Positions 1 to 5,702 of a DNA stretch of 8,213 nt are shown in pieces (the stretch's first letter is position 1; every line of letters begins with the position of its first letter). A program made the translations under genes and the position numbers. The notes beneath the pieces were generated by a model. It was given only the letters and a program-made list of their open reading frames with translations. It was not told the origin of the DNA and did not search any database. Source of the DNA: Oscillatoria sp. Prado101 (lineage in GTDB: Bacteria > Cyanobacteriota > Cyanobacteriia > Cyanobacteriales > Oscillatoriaceae). Location: the NCBI GenBank assembly GCA_025454445.1, contig JALOOK010000183.1, positions 1 through 8,213 on the forward strand, in the 5' to 3' direction.

Positions 1-111
1 CGGCACCCTGTCCACACACTGTCCTTGCTCTTGCCGGTTTTACACGATTATCCAAAGTCAATCTAATTTTTTAAATTTTTCCCTCAAATCTAGACTTTTA
101 TCCGCATTTAC

Positions 112-141
112 TTTACTTTAATGTAATTATACGATTATACT
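112..141 (+). promoter_or_regulatory. Putative promoter of the first XRE gene
   Basis: A TATACT hexamer at 136-141 matches the -10 consensus at 5 of 6 positions. A TTTACT hexamer at 112-117 matches the -35 consensus at 4 of 6, with 18 bp between them. The surrounding 120 bp are much more A/T-rich than the coding DNA. The ATG at 151 lies only 9 bp after the -10 box, and no Shine-Dalgarno sequence is visible, so the transcript would be leaderless or nearly so. The octamer ACGATTAT occurs at 44-51 and again at 131-138, the second copy touching the -10 box. It could be an operator repeat, but that is inference. Confidence 0.4.
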
Positions 142-150
142 ATAAAAGAC

Positions 151-564
151 ATGGCATTTTCCCTCGGTCAGCGTCTGCGCACTACTCGCGAACTGCTAGG
201 CTTAACTCAGGAGCAAGTCATCAAACAGCTAAAAAGCAACTACGGAGTCACCCTGAGCCAGCAAGCCTTGTCCTGTGTGGAGAACGGAAAGCGCAAATTA
301 GACGCAGAAAGAGAGCTGCCGGCGCTGGCAGCCGCCTACGGCAAGCCCATCCATTATTTTTATGATTCCTGGGAAGTGCCACCGGCACCCCCCACCCCAC
401 CCGTCCCCAAAGCTAGCTCTGCCGGCAGCGCTGACTTTCAAACTCTCACCCAGCGCGACAAACTCCAGCTCGCCGCAGAACTGATTCAAAGTCTCTTACC
501 CAAAACCCAGCCCCACCCGGGGGCAACCGGCACCCGCCGGCCTTTTATTACGCTATTATCCTAA
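151..564 (+). CDS. XRE/Cro-family helix-turn-helix protein, tandem copy 1
   Basis: Small cytoplasmic DNA-binding protein of 137 residues, probably a transcriptional regulator; its target is unknown. Residues 1-70 form a Cro/cI-type (HTH_3) domain: helix 2 falls in LTQEQVIKQL (18-27), and the recognition-helix region in TLSQQALSCVENGKRK (34-49). A proline-rich linker (about 77-90) leads to a C-terminal helix around LTQRDKLQLAAELIQSLL. The start is set by alignment with the paralogue at 643, which begins with the same MAFSLG. The two proteins share 61 of their first 80 residues, so this is a tandem duplication. Q120 (CAG, 508-510) aligns with the TAG stop of the second copy, so the last 18 residues look like read-through of a lost stop codon into former intergenic DNA. 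No Shine-Dalgarno is visible. The fold assignment is confident; the regulatory role is inferred from the family. Confidence 0.85.
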   Translation: MAFSLGQRLRTTRELLGLTQEQVIKQLKSNYGVTLSQQALSCVENGKRKLDAERELPALAAAYGKPIHYFYDSWEVPPAPPTPPVPKASSAGSADFQTLTQRDKLQLAAELIQSLLPKTQPHPGATGTRRPFITLLS

Positions 565-642
565 ACTTACAATTTTATCGGATAGCGACTGCCACAGTCA
601 GAAAATAAGATTTTATTGTAACTCACAAGATTTCCTGATAAA

Positions 643-1017
643 ATGGCCTTCTCCCTTGGCAAGCGCTTCAAGGCGACCCGCGAGTCACTTGGCATGACTC
701 AAGAACAAGTCATCGAACAGCTAGAGATTCGCTACGGCGTCAGCCTCAGCCAGCAAGCGCTGTCATGTATCGAGAACGGAAAGCGCAAAGTAGACGCGGA
801 GAGAGAGCTGCCAGCGATCGCAGCCGTCTACGGCAAAGCAATCGATTATTTTTACGACTCCTGGCACTTACCGCCGGCACCCTTCCCGGCGGCGAAGCCG
901 GCACCCCCCATCCCCAAAAGCCGGTCGGCAGTCACCATTGACATGGAAGCCCTCACCCAGCGAGATAAACTAGAGCTAGCAGTCGAACTAATTCAAAACG
1001 TTTTGCAGGAAACCTAG
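643..1017 (+). CDS. XRE/Cro-family helix-turn-helix protein, tandem copy 2
   Basis: Small cytoplasmic DNA-binding protein of 124 residues and paralogue of the gene just upstream. The HTH domain spans roughly residues 1-70, with GMTQEQVIEQL as the helix 2 region and SLSQQALSCIENGKRK as the recognition region. It is followed by a Pro/Ala-rich linker (about 76-95, five residues longer than in copy 1) and the conserved C-terminal helix LTQRDKLELAVELIQNVL, after which it stops at once. The conservation of that terminal helix, despite a drifting linker, suggests it is functional, perhaps a dimerisation or partner-binding element. The 78-bp gap from copy 1 contains an 8-bp inverted repeat, ATTTTATC (572-579) and GATAAAAT (637-644), whose right half overlaps this ATG; it might be an operator. 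No Shine-Dalgarno is visible. The two genes could be co-transcribed. The target is unknown. Confidence 0.85.
   Translation: MAFSLGKRFKATRESLGMTQEQVIEQLEIRYGVSLSQQALSCIENGKRKVDAERELPAIAAVYGKAIDYFYDSWHLPPAPFPAAKPAPPIPKSRSAVTIDMEALTQRDKLELAVELIQNVLQET
814..821. repeat. HIP1 octamer GCGATCGC (first of four)
   Basis: GCGATCGC occurs here and at 1678-1685, 6222-6229 and 6405-6412, all inside coding sequence. An 8-mer is expected about 0.1 times in 8.2 kb of unbiased DNA. HIP1 enrichment is a recognised cyanobacterial genome signature, so this supports the taxonomic assignment. Confidence 0.9.
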
Positions 1018-1080
1018 CTAAAAGAGGTAATGTTCGCTGTTTCTGACCCCACACATGAGTGGTTGCGGTTTCACCAATAA

Positions 1081-1200
1081 CCTTTGCTAGCCAATTATAT
1101 ATTATATAAAACTGACACAGCAGATAAAGTGCTTCTCAACTCCTTAGGGAGCGACAAACCGGCCTATGTCCGGGAACTGGGAATCGACCCCATTCCTTAA
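1081..1200 (+). other. Possible gene remnant or unannotated small ORF
   Basis: The frame is open from just after the TAA at 1078-1080 to the TAA at 1198-1200 and has no ATG. Its last 24 codons (1126-1197) read like ordinary protein, ending VRELGIDPIP. They use codons common in the neighbouring genes, such as GTC, CGG, CTG, ATC, GAC and CCC. The first part is A/T-rich and does not look coding. It could be the 3' end of a decayed gene or chance. The family was not recognised. Confidence 0.2.
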
Positions 1201-1240
1201 AAAATAAGATATAGCTTTTCTCAACGAGCGGGAGATCCAG

Positions 1241-1273
1241 AGAAACCCGGTTTCTTTAAGAAACCGGGTTTCT
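1241..1273. repeat. 33-bp dispersed palindrome (AGAAACCCGGTTTC family)
   Basis: Perfect 16-bp arms, AGAAACCCGGTTTCTT and its reverse complement, flank one central T. Near-identical copies recur at 7539-7627, so this is a dispersed repeat. The same word is familiar from intergenic regions of filamentous cyanobacteria. The RNA could fold into a strong hairpin. No T-tract follows, so it is not called a terminator. Confidence 0.9.
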
Positions 1274-1334
1274 AAGACACAGCTCAAGATGTCTGCTCAG
1301 AGGGCAGATTCAGGCTTTAGCCCTCAACCGGCAG

Positions 1335-1349
1335 CCGGCGAGTCGCCGG
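1335..1349. repeat. Small G/C-rich palindrome upstream of purL
   Basis: CCGGCGA (1335-1341) and TCGCCGG (1343-1349) pair around a single G. It lies about 130 bp before the purL ATG. It may be only a product of the GCCGG-rich vocabulary of this genome. Confidence 0.5.
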
Positions 1350-1443
1350 GATTTATCAAAATCTTCTGACACCGGCACCTATCTTAGCTAAACCCACCCC
1401 CACCGGTGCGCCACCCCCACTACCCGCTGCCGGTGAATCCCGA

Positions 1444-1449
1444 TACAAT
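1444..1449 (+). promoter_or_regulatory. Putative -10 box of purL
   Basis: TACAAT matches TATAAT at 5 of 6 positions and lies 29 bp before the ATG at 1479, which would give a short leader. No good -35 hexamer is found at the right distance. Such -10-only promoters are common in cyanobacteria and often need an activator. Confidence 0.35.
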
Positions 1450-1478
1450 AAACCCTGTGCCATTTGCGCAAAGATTAC

Positions 1479-4400
1479 ATGTCTACTATCTCCGAAGCCC
1501 CATTCTCCCCTGAAGAAATCGCCGACGAAGGTCTAAAGCCCGAAGAGTACGAAGAAATAGTCCACCGGCTCGGTCGCCACCCCAACAAAGCCGAGCTGGG
1601 CATGTTCGGCGTCATGTGGTCAGAACACTGCTGCTACAAAAACTCCCGCCCCCTCCTCAAACAATTCCCCACTCAGGGCGATCGCATCCTCGTCGGCCCC
1701 GGAGAAAACGCCGGTGTGGTAGACTTGGGAGACGGACTGCGACTGGCCTTCAAAATCGAATCCCACAACCACCCCTCCGCCGTCGAACCCTTCCAAGGAG
1801 CAGCCACCGGCGTCGGAGGCATCCTGCGCGACATCTTCACAATGGGCGCTCGCCCGATCGCCGTCCTCAACTCCCTCCGCTTCGGCTCCCTAGAAGACGC
1901 CCGCACCCGCCGCCTGTTTGCCGGTGTCGTCGAAGGAATTTCCCACTATGGGAACTGCCTGGTAGCGAGCGAGACATTTATCTGGCGCGACGAGAAGGGC
2001 GCACACTTTGATACCATTGGCAACTTCGTTGAATCTCATTTGCCCTGTGGCCAGCTAACCGCCGAGCTAGATCCCTCTGTCACCGTCCAAACCCTCTCCC
2101 TAGATCCCGACACGCAGCAAAGTTGCTGGGTGCCGGTGCGCCGCGTCTTCAAGCGACGCGCCACAACCCTGATAACCATTCGCACCGCCCTGGGCCGAAC
2201 CCTCACCGTCACACCAGATCATCCAAATTTAATCTTGGAAAACGGCGAGTGGCGCACCCGCGAAGCCCAATCCTTAAAAGTTGGCGACCTGATTCCCCTA
2301 CTGATCGACATGCCGGTGCCCGAATCACTCGAAGGACACACCCATGTCCCAGCACTGGACTTGCTCAGCGCTTTGGACGAACAGCACCAGCGCCATGTTT
2401 ATGTGGATCTGCCGGCAGATTGGCCGCCGGCAGACACCCTGCGCTCAGCCTTGCGCGAAATCGAACCTTCCGCAACCAAGCGCTGCTCCTACCTGAAAAA
2501 GCGCCGGCTGCCCCTCTCACATTTTCTCAGCTTAGAAACCCTGCTGAGCGTATCCCGCCACGATATTCGCCTCTTCCGGCGGGGCAAAGCCAACCACATG
2601 AACGCCGTCATCCAGCCTGATGAGGAGTTCGCACGCCTGCTGGGCTACTACCTCTCCGAGGGATGCGTTTCCCAAAACGGGAACACCTATAAAATCATCT
2701 TCACCTTTGCCCTCCATGAAACTGAATATGTCAGTGACGTCGCGCACGGGCTGAAAACCCTCGGATTGCGCCCCTGCATCGAACACCGCGATTCCACTAT
2801 CGCTGTTTACGCAACGTCATGGCTGTTCGGTCACCTCTTAAAAGACGTTTGGAAATGCGGTGCCGACGCCGGCGATAAAGCTTTTCCCGGCTTTGTTTTC
2901 CAATGGCCGCGCCATTTACAGCGCCAAGCCCTCAAAGCTTTGCTGCGGGGCGATGGCTCCCTCACCACCCTGACCCACGGAAGTCATGCTAAAATCACTT
3001 TTGCCACAATAAGCTCCAAGCTTTTCCAGCAAGCTCTGATGCTGCTTCAGAGTCAAGGAGCAATCCCGTATATCTATCAGCGACCGGCATGCGAAGGGCA
3101 GATTCGCGGTCGCTACCATCTGCGCCAACCCCTATGGCAGCTGGAAGTTTGCAATGTTTCCGGACTGACAGCCCTAGCAAACGTCTTTGGCGAAGAACGC
3201 ACCCAGCAGTTAGCCGAGGGACTGGCACGCTATGACGGGACAAAATATTCATTCCCGCGCTTCTCAATCTCCAATCAGCTGGCATTCGTCAAAATTCAAA
3301 GCATAGAAACCCATCCCGTTGATGAGTGCGATGTCTACGACGTTGAGGCAGACAGAACTCATCTTTTCGCCACCACTTCTGGCATAATTACGCACAATTG
3401 CGTTGGCGTCCCCACCGTTGGCGGCGAAGTCTACTTCGACCCCGCCTACACCGGCAACCCCCTCGTCAACGTCATGGCCCTCGGCCTGATGGAAACCCCC
3501 GAAATCGTCAAATCAGGCGCAGCCGGCACCGGCAACCCCGTACTCTACGTCGGTTCCACCACCGGCAGAGACGGCATGGGAGGAGCCAGCTTCGCCAGCG
3601 CCGAACTCAGCGACGCCTCAATGGACGACCGCCCCGCCGTCCAAGTCGGCGATCCCTTCCTGGAAAAATCCCTGATCGAAGCCTGCTTAGAAGCCTTCAA
3701 AACCGGCGCAGTCGTCGCCGCACAAGACATGGGCGCAGCCGGCATCACCTGCTCCACCTCCGAAATGGCAGCCAAAGGCGGCGTCGGAATCGAATTCGAC
3801 CTCGACAAAATCCCCGTCCGCGAAACCGGCATGGTGCCCTACGAATACCTCCTCTCCGAATCTCAAGAGCGCATGCTCTTTGTCGCCCACAAAGGCCGCG
3901 AACAGCAACTAATCGACATATTACACAAATGGGGGCTGCACGCTGTAATCGCCGGCCACGTTATTGAAGAACCCATCGTGCGCATCCTCTTCAAAGGCAA
4001 AGTAGCCGCAGAAATACCCGCCACAGCCCTCGCCGACAACACCCCAATTTATCACCGGCAACTGTTGACAGAACCGCCAGACTATGCTAAAGAAGCCTGG
4101 AAGTGGACAGCAGACTCCCTCCCCGAAAGCACACAAACCGGCATCCAAATCCAAGAAACCCACAAAACCTGGAACGACATCCTGCTGCAGCTGCTAGACA
4201 CCCCAACCATTGCCTGCAAGCGCTGGGTATACCGGCAGTACGACCATCAAGTCCAGAACAACACCGTCCTCCTCCCCGGCGGCGCTGACGCCTCCGTAGT
4301 GCGGCTGCGCCCGCTCGAACCCCCCTCAAGCCCAACGGCGGCGTCTGGGCGCGGCGTAGCCGCCACCGTGGACTGCAATTCCCGCTACGTCTACCTCGAC

Positions 4401-5249
4401 CCATACGAAGGAGCCAAAGCCGTCGTCGCCGAAGCCGCCCGCAACCTCAGCTGTGTGGGCGCAGAACCCCTCGCAGTCACAGACAACCTCAATTTCGGCT
4501 CTCCCGAAAAGCCGGTGGGTTACTGGCAGCTAGCGTCCGCTTGCCGGGGTATTGCAGAAGCGTGCAGCGAATTCGCCACCCCAGTCACCGGCGGCAATGT
4601 GTCCCTGTACAACGAAACCCTCGACTCAGCCGGCAATCCCACGCCCATCTACCCGACGCCGGTGGTTGGCATGGTGGGCTTAATACCCGATTTGAGCCGC
4701 ATCTGCGGTCAGGGCTGGCAGAAAGGGGGAGATATCATTTACCTGTTGGGGCGTGGGGCATCGGCAGTCACCCTGGGCGCTTCTGAATATTTAGCAGCCA
4801 TTCACGGGACGGTTGCCGGCATTCCCCCGCGAGTAGATTTTAACTTGGAGCGGCGGGTGCAAGCCGCTTGCCGCGACGGAATCCGCCAGGGTTGGGTGCG
4901 GTCCGCCCACGACTGCGCCGAGGGAGGAATCGCAGTCGCCCTCGCCGAATCCTGCATCACCGGCAATCTCGGAGCCGAAATTCACCTGCCCAATCCGGGA
5001 GTTCGCTGGGATGAACTCCTCTTCGGAGAAGGCGGCGCTCGGATTGTGGTTTCCGTCGCCCCAGAGGTGTCCGCTGTTTGGGAATCCCACTTAAAGGACA
5101 GCCTCGGAGAGGACTGGCAAAAAATTGGCCAGGTTGCCGGCAGCCGGTTGCGAGTTTTTACGGATGATAGCGTGTCCTTAATTGAGGCTAGCATCGCCGA
5201 TATGAGCGACCGCTGGCTCAACGCCATTGAGCGCCGGCTCTCGGCGTGA
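1479..5249 (+). CDS. purL: Phosphoribosylformylglycinamidine synthase PurL, intein-containing precursor
   Basis: FGAM synthase synthetase subunit: FGAR, ATP and glutamine-derived ammonia give FGAM, step four of de novo IMP synthesis in the cytoplasm. This is the small (Bacillus/cyanobacterial) PurL with no glutaminase domain, so it should need PurQ and PurS, which are not in this window. The precursor has 1256 residues: N-extein 1-159, intein 160-640, C-extein 641-1256. The spliced product has 775 residues, usual for the family. Visible PurL motifs are ESHNHPSA (94-101, with the conserved catalytic-site His), GVPTVGGEV just after the intein, GDPFLEKSL, MGAAGIT (751-757), DCAEGGIA (1145-1152) and GEGGAR (1183-1188). 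An in-frame TTG at 1464 would add five residues. The ATG is preferred because it starts MSTISEAPFSPEEIA, as in other cyanobacterial PurL proteins. No clear Shine-Dalgarno is seen. purF follows on the same strand after 453 bp of repeats. Confidence 0.97.
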   Translation: MSTISEAPFSPEEIADEGLKPEEYEEIVHRLGRHPNKAELGMFGVMWSEHCCYKNSRPLLKQFPTQGDRILVGPGENAGVVDLGDGLRLAFKIESHNHPSAVEPFQGAATGVGGILRDIFTMGARPIAVLNSLRFGSLEDARTRRLFAGVVEGISHYGNCLVASETFIWRDEKGAHFDTIGNFVESHLPCGQLTAELDPSVTVQTLSLDPDTQQSCWVPVRRVFKRRATTLITIRTALGRTLTVTPDHPNLILENGEWRTREAQSLKVGDLIPLLIDMPVPESLEGHTHVPALDLLSALDEQHQRHVYVDLPADWPPADTLRSALREIEPSATKRCSYLKKRRLPLSHFLSLETLLSVSRHDIRLFRRGKANHMNAVIQPDEEFARLLGYYLSEGCVSQNGNTYKIIFTFALHETEYVSDVAHGLKTLGLRPCIEHRDSTIAVYATSWLFGHLLKDVWKCGADAGDKAFPGFVFQWPRHLQRQALKALLRGDGSLTTLTHGSHAKITFATISSKLFQQALMLLQSQGAIPYIYQRPACEGQIRGRYHLRQPLWQLEVCNVSGLTALANVFGEERTQQLAEGLARYDGTKYSFPRFSISNQLAFVKIQSIETHPVDECDVYDVEADRTHLFATTSGIITHNCVGVPTVGGEVYFDPAYTGNPLVNVMALGLMETPEIVKSGAAGTGNPVLYVGSTTGRDGMGGASFASAELSDASMDDRPAVQVGDPFLEKSLIEACLEAFKTGAVVAAQDMGAAGITCSTSEMAAKGGVGIEFDLDKIPVRETGMVPYEYLLSESQERMLFVAHKGREQQLIDILHKWGLHAVIAGHVIEEPIVRILFKGKVAAEIPATALADNTPIYHRQLLTEPPDYAKEAWKWTADSLPESTQTGIQIQETHKTWNDILLQLLDTPTIACKRWVYRQYDHQVQNNTVLLPGGADASVVRLRPLEPPSSPTAASGRGVAATVDCNSRYVYLDPYEGAKAVVAEAARNLSCVGAEPLAVTDNLNFGSPEKPVGYWQLASACRGIAEACSEFATPVTGGNVSLYNETLDSAGNPTPIYPTPVVGMVGLIPDLSRICGQGWQKGGDIIYLLGRGASAVTLGASEYLAAIHGTVAGIPPRVDFNLERRVQAACRDGIRQGWVRSAHDCAEGGIAVALAESCITGNLGAEIHLPNPGVRWDELLFGEGGARIVVSVAPEVSAVWESHLKDSLGEDWQKIGQVAGSRLRVFTDDSVSLIEASIADMSDRWLNAIERRLSA
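1956..3398 (+). other. In-frame PurL intein with LAGLIDADG endonuclease
   Basis: A 481-residue self-splicing insertion within purL. The ends are set by PurL homology: the family reads HYGN-CVGVPTVGGEV without a break, while here HYGN is followed by CLVASETFIW and PurL resumes after GIITHN. Splicing residues are all present: Cys1 in block A, the TPDH of block B (T86, H89), the VYDVEADRTHLF-type block F, and the terminal His480-Asn481 followed by Cys+1. The +1 Cys is native to PurL. The middle carries the endonuclease (see the separate entry). An HTH-like patch lies between block B and the endonuclease (YLKKRRLPL, 179-187). That is longer than the roughly 130-150 residues of a mini-intein and fits a full-length one. 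Expected splicing is class 1: Cys1 N-S shift, transfer to Cys+1, Asn481 cyclisation. Function is inferred from intact motifs. Confidence 0.95.
2637..2957 (+). other. LAGLIDADG homing endonuclease core of the intein
   Basis: Two dodecapeptide motifs are readable: LLGYYLSEG (2637-2663, intein residues 228-236) and LKALLRGDG (2931-2957, residues 326-334). Each keeps the acidic residue that binds the catalytic metal (Glu235 and Asp333). The reading frame is uninterrupted. The spacing of about 98 residues fits a two-motif monomeric DOD endonuclease. Its expected target is the uninterrupted purL junction. Activity cannot be judged from sequence alone, but nothing shows decay. Confidence 0.85.
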
Positions 5250-5263
5250 CACCTGTCCCCCAA

Positions 5264-5279
5264 GTGGGGTGCCTTCCCC
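5264..5279. repeat. 16-bp direct repeat, left copy
   Basis: GTGGGGTGCCTTCCCC is repeated exactly at 5503-5518, so the two copies bracket the hairpin cluster. A 10-bp piece, TGCCTTCCCC, appears a third time at 5483-5492. Confidence 0.85.
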
Positions 5280-5297
5280 ATACAAACTCTTCTTTCT

Positions 5298-5324
5298 CCC
5301 CCTCTCCCCTTGTGGGAGAGGGGG
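5298..5324. repeat. G/C hairpin repeat 1
   Basis: CCCCCTCTCCC and GGGAGAGGGGG form a perfect 11-bp stem around a 5-nt loop, followed by a G-rich tail (CTGGGGGGTGAGGGG). Strong enough to slow or stop transcription after purL, but no T-run follows. Confidence 0.85.
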
Positions 5325-5342
5325 CTGGGGGGTGAGGGGTTG

Positions 5343-5462
5343 GCGTTGCACAGTAGAAGGATGATTTCTCTTTTTGCACTCATCCAAAACCCTCTCTCAC
5401 GTCCCCCTCCCCGCAGGCGGGGAGGGGGTTGGGGGGTGGGGAAGATCGCCGCTGTGCAACGC
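5343..5462. repeat. 120-bp element with 11-bp terminal inverted repeats
   Basis: GCGTTGCACAG (5343-5353) and its exact reverse complement CTGTGCAACGC (5452-5462) enclose a segment that contains the hairpin at 5403-5428. Terminal inverted repeats around a short non-coding body resemble a MITE, though no transposase relative or certain target duplication is visible. Confidence 0.55.
5403..5428. repeat. G/C hairpin repeat 2
   Basis: CCCCCTCCCCGC and GCGGGGAGGGGG pair over 12 bp around AG. The following tail (TTGGGGGGTGGGG) resembles the tail after hairpin 1, so the two appear to be diverged members of one repeat family. Confidence 0.85.
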
Positions 5463-5502
5463 TCCCGGGGTTCATCCCACTGTGCCTTCCCCCCAGCAAG
5501 GC

Positions 5503-5535
5503 GTGGGGTGCCTTCCCCCCTGGGGGAACGCACCC
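5503..5535. repeat. 16-bp direct repeat, right copy, within a hairpin
   Basis: This is the second GTGGGGTGCCTTCCCC (5503-5518). It also forms the left arm of a hairpin: GGGTGC (5506-5511) pairs with GCACCC (5530-5535) and TTCCCCC (5513-5519) with GGGGGAA (5522-5528), with one C/C mismatch and a 2-nt centre. Confidence 0.75.
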
Positions 5536-5690
5536 TACAAGCTAATTCTTGAAAAAATCAGTAGCATTGCCGATCCCTATTGCGCTACCGTTATGGTGGA
5601 ATGTTAAGAAATATTTAAGCTGCGCTTCTACTTCGGTTAATAGCGGCAGGCTTGATCTCGATCCCACTCACCCCCATCTCGATCAGTAGT

Positions 5691-5695
5691 AGGAG
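5691..5695 (+). promoter_or_regulatory. Shine-Dalgarno of purF
   Basis: AGGAG ends 7 nt before the ATG at 5703. It is the only strong Shine-Dalgarno in the window with a fixed start and it settles that start, although the enzyme's catalytic Cys is 40 codons further in. Confidence 0.85.
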
Positions 5696-5702
5696 CTGAA
5701 CC

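Larger units (their letters stand above)
1018..1478. other. Gene-free gap between the XRE pair and purL
   Basis: No protein gene with a credible start is visible in these 461 bp. The stretch holds an A/T-rich patch around 1095-1110, a short open frame that may be a gene remnant (1081-1200), a 33-bp dispersed palindrome (1241-1273), a small G/C palindrome (1335-1349) and a likely purL -10 box (1444-1449). No structured RNA gene or riboswitch was recognised. Confidence 0.7.
5250..5702. other. Repeat-rich gap between purL and purF
   Basis: No gene is supported in these 453 bp; the open frames present are made of low-complexity C/G runs. The gap holds two copies of a 16-bp direct repeat (5264-5279 and 5503-5518). 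Between or beside them are a hairpin at 5298-5324, an 11-bp inverted repeat pair enclosing 5343-5462, a hairpin at 5403-5428 and a hairpin at 5506-5535. The last 165 bp before purF are plain sequence ending in a Shine-Dalgarno. No strong purF promoter was found, so co-transcription with purL through these hairpins remains possible. Confidence 0.75.

Noticed and set aside
1138..1200. GGAATCGACCCCATTCC looked like a tRNA T-arm
   Set aside because: The GTTCRA T-loop signature is missing on both strands and no acceptor or anticodon stem can be placed around it.
1464..1478. TTG start that would lengthen PurL by five residues
   Set aside because: The ATG at 1479 gives the expected cyanobacterial PurL N-terminus, and the TTG has no better ribosome binding site.
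1616..2011. 131-codon plus-strand open frame inside purL
   Set aside because: Arg/Pro-rich shadow frame of the N-extein.
2637..2957. A separate free-standing endonuclease gene inside purL
   Set aside because: There is no independent start or ribosome binding site; the domain is in frame with intein splicing motifs on both sides.
3398..3967. 189-codon plus-strand open frame inside purL, very rich in Arg and Pro
   Set aside because: It is an out-of-frame shadow of the C-rich PurL coding sequence; composition is unlike a real protein and PurL motifs occupy the other frame.
4982..5533. 183-codon minus-strand open frame over the purL 3' end and the repeat gap
   Set aside because: Half is antisense to PurL and half is low-complexity repeat translation (PPPRLRGGG-type).
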